A stretch of DNA of 31,315 nucleotides, from the IMG/VR virus record IMGVR_UViG_3300035703_000314, positions 1 to 31,315 of that record. One strand, 5' to 3'. Of this stretch, positions 28,718 through 31,315 are shown piece by piece; positions within the stretch are counted from its first letter, which is position 1, and each line of letters opens with the position of its first letter. The translations under genes were made by a program, and so were the position numbers. The stretch comes from a virus. Below the pieces are notes generated by a model. It did not search any database. It was not told where the DNA came from and saw only the letters and a list, made by a program, of their open reading frames with translations.

Positions 28718-29515
28718 ATGTTTCTACCATATGTTTATATTGTTAAAAATCGATACACTAAACAATTCTACATAGGAATGAGATCAGCAAATAAAGTAGT
28801 TGCTGAACAAGATTTGGGCATATATTATTTTACTTCCTCTAAGACTGTCAAAAACAATTTTTTAGATTACGACATAGAAATTGTGGCATATTTTATTGAT
28901 CAAATATCAGCGTTTGAATTCGAAAACGAACTAATAAAAAAATATTGGGGCGACCCTCTGTTACTTAATAGACACTATCAAAAATCAATGTCTAGATTTT
29001 CTATGCAAGGGGCCAAAAGAGCTGATGTATCTGAATTTAATAGAAGAACTAAATCTAAACCAAAAGAAAATAGAATTTATAAATGTAGACATTGCGGATT
29101 AGATATTAAAAAACTAGAATTTTGTCACCGCCCTCCAAAAAAATTTTATTATTGTAATGCTAGTTGCCGAAATAAGATCACACTCAAAAATAAAAAAGCT
29201 TCTGAAAGAAAAACTTCTGTAAGAAAATCTGTTGAGTTTGTCAATACACAATGTGAAAATTGCGCCCAGTTATATCTTCAAAAAACACCTTCCAAATCTA
29301 AATTTAAATGCTGTTCAATGAGCTGTCGTATGAAGATAGCATTAAAAAATGGCGGCCATCCTGCTTGGAATAAAGGTCTTACAAATCCACTGGCTGCTGA
29401 AAATGGCCGAAAAGGTGCTAAAAAACAATCTGAAAAGGTTAGAGGACGAAAAAGAAAATATTTAGAAAACGGAAATTGGACTTGGGAATATCCAACCACT
29501 TCTGTTACCGAGTAG
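28718..29515 (+). CDS. GIY-YIG homing endonuclease with zinc-finger and NUMOD3-like parts
   Basis: A 265-residue protein on the plus strand. The N-terminus has a GIY-YIG-like module: YVYIVKNRYTKQFYIGMRSA, where VYI and YIG are the two core strands, and a catalytic Glu candidate in FEFENELIKKY near 68. The middle has paired cysteines for zinc: CRHCG...CNASC near 118-148 and CENCAQLY...CCSMSC near 180-204. The C-terminus GHPAWNKGLTNP resembles a NUMOD3 DNA-binding motif, followed by a basic tail. It is AT-rich, has a late promoter and AAGGAG, and ends exactly against the 3' end of the tmRNA gene on the other strand. Confidence 0.8.
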   Translation: MFLPYVYIVKNRYTKQFYIGMRSANKVVAEQDLGIYYFTSSKTVKNNFLDYDIEIVAYFIDQISAFEFENELIKKYWGDPLLLNRHYQKSMSRFSMQGAKRADVSEFNRRTKSKPKENRIYKCRHCGLDIKKLEFCHRPPKKFYYCNASCRNKITLKNKKASERKTSVRKSVEFVNTQCENCAQLYLQKTPSKSKFKCCSMSCRMKIALKNGGHPAWNKGLTNPLAAENGRKGAKKQSEKVRGRKRKYLENGNWTWEYPTTSVTE

Positions 29516-29785
29516 GTTGGGACCGACTCTGAGTCTAAGTTTAACCTTAGGCGGCTAAACGAACCTCAAACTGCTCATCATTGGCAGCATTTATGGTTTT
29601 GCTTCTATTACGGCTTCGGCATTACCGTGTTGTCCAGTTGTCTATTACACGCCAATCGATACTGTTTCGGGCCCATTGTAAAGTATACTATGCCACGCTC
29701 TGAACCTGGACTCTTAGTAATATACTTTATGGTGGACCCGGCCGGCACTGCCCCGGCGTCTTGCTCGTCTTTCAACTTCCTTCAT
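29512..29785 (-). ncRNA. ssrA: two-piece, circularly permuted tmRNA
   Basis: tmRNA rescues stalled ribosomes and tags the nascent peptide for proteolysis. The acceptor piece comes first: T-arm GCCGG-GGCAGTG-CCGGC (29757-29741), then CGGGTCCACCA ending at 29730. A 55-base spacer follows, closed by TAAAGTATA/TATACTTTA arms. The coding piece starts GGGCCCGAAACAG at 29674. GGGCCCG pairs with CGGGTCC over 7 bp with a G-U at the third pair, the alanine identity element. The tag ANDEQFEVRLAA plus stop is at 29585-29547. GTTTAGCC pairs with GGTTAAAC to form helix 5 with the stop codon in the loop. Outer ends are approximate. The layout is that of alphaproteobacterial and some other permuted tmRNAs. 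Confidence 0.85.
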
Positions 29786-29812
29786 ACAACAATAAAGTTA
29801 TTTATTGGTCAA
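29784..29812 (-). promoter_or_regulatory. promoter region for tmRNA
   Basis: TTGACC (29812-29807) with 17 bp to a weak TTGTAT -10, and AATAAATA (29806-29799), a late-promoter-like site in the same spacer. It begins directly after the ahpD stop codon. Confidence 0.4.
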
Positions 29813-30328
29813 TTAACCGTTCATGACTCGACTTACAGCAGTCATAACAGCAGCAATACGACCAATGTCGCGAAGTTGCTCAACAGTATAACCTTCTTTC
29901 TTCAACGTCTCATAGTGGGCCTTCACACAGAAGTGGCACTTGCCCACAATACTGGCAGCAAGGCTATAGGCCTCAAATCGAGCCTTTGTGGTACCACCGT
30001 GTGAGGCAATGGCATTCATGCGTAGTTGAGGGGGTAGACCTTTCAACTGTTCATCCTCTGCCATTTCTACATATGGGTACCAGACATTGTTCATGGCCAT
30101 GAGTGATGCGGCTGTGATGGCAGCATTGGTCTCCGTGGGATTATTGATCTGACTGGAGATCCAGGTCCATAGTCGACTGTTTCCAGTGGCAAATACCGCA
30201 GCCAATGCCACACATTCGGCTTCGAGTGGGTCCAATGTACTACGCTTTACCACAGCATCAAGATTGAGCCGTGTGTCCTTGGCGTAGTCTGGTAATCCTT
30301 CTTTGATATTATCAACCCATTGAGTCAT
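29813..30328 (-). CDS. ahpD: AhpD-family peroxidase partner (CMD family)
   Basis: A 171-residue protein of the alkylhydroperoxidase AhpD group. The active site CHFCVKAH (Cys131, Cys134, His138) is preceded by Glu119, the spacing of the proton-relay residues in mycobacterial AhpD (E-x11-C-x2-C-x3-H). The length is normal (about 175). AhpD reduces AhpC, which detoxifies peroxides; the end of an ahpC gene lies at the right edge, upstream in the same direction, with an HNH gene between them. Its start overlaps the endonuclease stop by four bases. It probably protects the infected cell from oxidative stress. Confidence 0.9.
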   Translation of the reverse strand: MTQWVDNIKEGLPDYAKDTRLNLDAVVKRSTLDPLEAECVALAAVFATGNSRLWTWISSQINNPTETNAAITAASLMAMNNVWYPYVEMAEDEQLKGLPPQLRMNAIASHGGTTKARFEAYSLAASIVGKCHFCVKAHYETLKKEGYTVEQLRDIGRIAAVMTAVSRVMNG

Positions 30329-31143
30329 AATTGTTCCTTATAAAGTTTTTCTATTGTCCTTCTTGACAATCCTGTTTTCTGTCTTGCTTCAGTTACTGAT
30401 TTATATAAAACACCGTTTATTTCAATGGATTTAGCATTATAAGGTAGTTTACCATACATAGGATTCTTATTTCCTAACTTTGATTCCGACATCATTTTTT
30501 TAGTCTCATCAGTAAGTTTATTTCCATAAGCCGGATGGCTTGTTCCGAACTTTCCATACATAGGATTGCCCGATCCACTTAATGCTTTGCTATTCTTTTT
30601 CTTATGAAAATCGGCTTGTCCGTAATAAAATCCCTCGGGCAAGATATCGTCTTTAGGTTGATATGATACGATACCGTTGGTAATCCACCTTTTGCCTTTA
30701 TTTCCTTCACCGTGTTTCTTTATAGTAGCAGGCGAGAATCCGTAGTAAAATCCTTCTGGCATTGCTTCGCCTTTGAATAAAGTTTTATCTACTATTCCGT
30801 TTGTAATAGGACTTTTTCCACTATGCAGTTGACTTATTCTTTCTGCTAAAAGTTTTCTAGTAGAATCGTAAATCTTACTACTTCTCTTACCCGACATCAA
30901 CACTAACGCAAATGCCATCTTACCTCTAGATTCACCTTCAGTCATTTTTACTAAAAGTTTATGACAGATAAAATGTTCTTTAGCGGTTAACTCAACTAGG
31001 TTGTCAGAAGAATTATCCCCGCCCATTGAACGAGGAATAATATGGTGTGTTTCTTTGTATTGATCTTTTGGTAATACTCTTACTCTTGCGTTTTCTATAA
31101 TAGAAAAGTAGATACGAGTATATCGGTTGGCGATAAATATCAT
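30325..31143 (-). CDS. HNH homing endonuclease with NUMOD-type repeats
   Basis: I choose ATG 31143 because AAGGAG lies eight bases upstream; the frame stays open to 31227 but that part looks like a leader. The nuclease is an HNH: THHIIPRSMGGDNSSDNLVE, then LTAKEHFICHKLLV. Two WITNGI/ITNGI...PEGFYYG units follow, then NUMOD3-like SGSGNPMYGKFG and GNKNPMYGKLP, and a NUMOD1-like end (IEINGVLYKSVTEARQKTG). AT-rich. It lies between ahpC and ahpD and overlaps ahpD by four bases, so it has not broken either gene. Confidence 0.88.
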   Translation of the reverse strand: MIFIANRYTRIYFSIIENARVRVLPKDQYKETHHIIPRSMGGDNSSDNLVELTAKEHFICHKLLVKMTEGESRGKMAFALVLMSGKRSSKIYDSTRKLLAERISQLHSGKSPITNGIVDKTLFKGEAMPEGFYYGFSPATIKKHGEGNKGKRWITNGIVSYQPKDDILPEGFYYGQADFHKKKNSKALSGSGNPMYGKFGTSHPAYGNKLTDETKKMMSESKLGNKNPMYGKLPYNAKSIEINGVLYKSVTEARQKTGLSRRTIEKLYKEQL

Positions 31144-31205
31144 TGCTGATTGCTCCTTGTAAGCATTAGAGTAGTTGGGGATTCCCGTCCCGCGAACTAC
31201 ACTAT

Positions 31206-31213
31206 TATTTATC
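31206..31213 (-). promoter_or_regulatory. late-promoter-like GATAAATA before the HNH gene
   Basis: GATAAATA matches 7 of 8 bases of TATAAATA and lies 62 bases before ATG 31143, just after the ahpC stop. The 31144-31227 interval also holds a short GGGA...TCCC inverted repeat. Confidence 0.4.
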
Positions 31214-31227
31214 ACCAACCTTTCCAT

Positions 31228-31315
31228 TTACTTACCTAGTGTTGCTTCGCCAATTTGTCTATTACATTGACACAACTCTCCAGATTGGCAGGCATCTAGT
31301 ACACGTAGAGTTTCT
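31228..31315 (-). CDS. ahpC: AhpC peroxiredoxin, C-terminal fragment at window edge
   Basis: The last 28 codons of a minus-strand gene enter from the right edge and stop at TAA 31228-31230. ETLRVLDACQSGELCQCN and GEATLGK match the C-terminal arm of 2-Cys peroxiredoxin AhpC, in which the Cys in ELC is the resolving cysteine. The catalytic Cys lies outside the window. Together with AhpD downstream it suggests a mycobacterial-type AhpC-AhpD pair. Confidence 0.82.
   Translation of the reverse strand, partial: ETLRVLDACQSGELCQCNRQIGEATLGK

Noticed and set aside
28621-29550. Group I intron interrupting tmRNA
   Set aside because: Outside the endonuclease frame too little sequence is left for a group I core, I see no P3-P8 pairing, and the endonuclease lies antisense. 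A DNA insertion explains it better.

Overview
The window reads as a piece of a T4-like myovirus genome that infects a Gram-negative, probably aquatic, heterotrophic proteobacterium. The phage call rests on a T4-type replication set (gp41 helicase, gp61 primase, UvsW helicase), NATAAATA sites that match T4 late promoters, dense genes with ATGA-type overlaps on almost one strand, free-standing homing endonucleases, and proteins with T4-like capsid-targeting leaders. The host guess rests on a two-piece permuted tmRNA of the alphaproteobacterial type, consensus sigma70 promoters, periplasmic and outer-membrane proteins, and a PlcP/Agt gene pair typical of marine and soil proteobacteria. I could run no database search, so family calls come from motifs and remembered family sequences.

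Layout, left to right; nearly everything is on the minus strand, so transcription runs right to left. 1-1213: a partial putative internal protein and a small conserved gene. 1283-3701: gp41 and gp61. 3746-4510: a virion-type protein. 4580-4954: the only non-endonuclease plus-strand gene. 4951-7297: conserved T4-like hypotheticals. 7315-10257: uvsW broken into two genes by a split intein that lies inside the Walker A motif, with an EDxHD (Vsr-like) endonuclease gene between the halves. 10261-12482: a conserved protein and an AAA+ ATPase. 12550-17560: about 22 small genes behind strong sigma70 promoters, including a paralogous MNER...HFGVE family and several tiny membrane proteins. 17645-18674: a class II aldolase and two small genes. 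18728-23558: three translationally coupled genes whose products carry capsid-targeting-like leaders, one an amidoligase-like protein and two paralogs. 23626-24543: an outer-membrane beta-barrel protein and two small genes. 24574-28559: a host-metabolism cassette of Agt-like glycosyltransferase, PAP2 phosphatase, PlcP-like phospholipase, PstS and a secreted protein. 28593-29812: terminator, GIY-YIG endonuclease and tmRNA. 29813-31315: AhpD, an HNH endonuclease and the end of AhpC.

The most striking system is the phosphate-stress cassette. PstS binds phosphate, PlcP would cut phospholipids to diacylglycerol plus a phosphate head group, Agt would glycosylate the diacylglycerol, and PAP2 could supply more diacylglycerol and phosphate. 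Upstream of pstS sits a PHO-box-like array of three CTGT half-sites spaced 11 bp. Together these suggest that the phage drives membrane lipid renovation under host PhoB control to free phosphate for its own DNA synthesis.

Three further stories stand out. Three unrelated homing endonucleases (EDxHD, GIY-YIG, HNH) each sit behind a late-promoter-like site. A fractured helicase needs protein trans-splicing to rebuild its ATP site. A set of proteins appears to be packaged in the head like T4 internal proteins.
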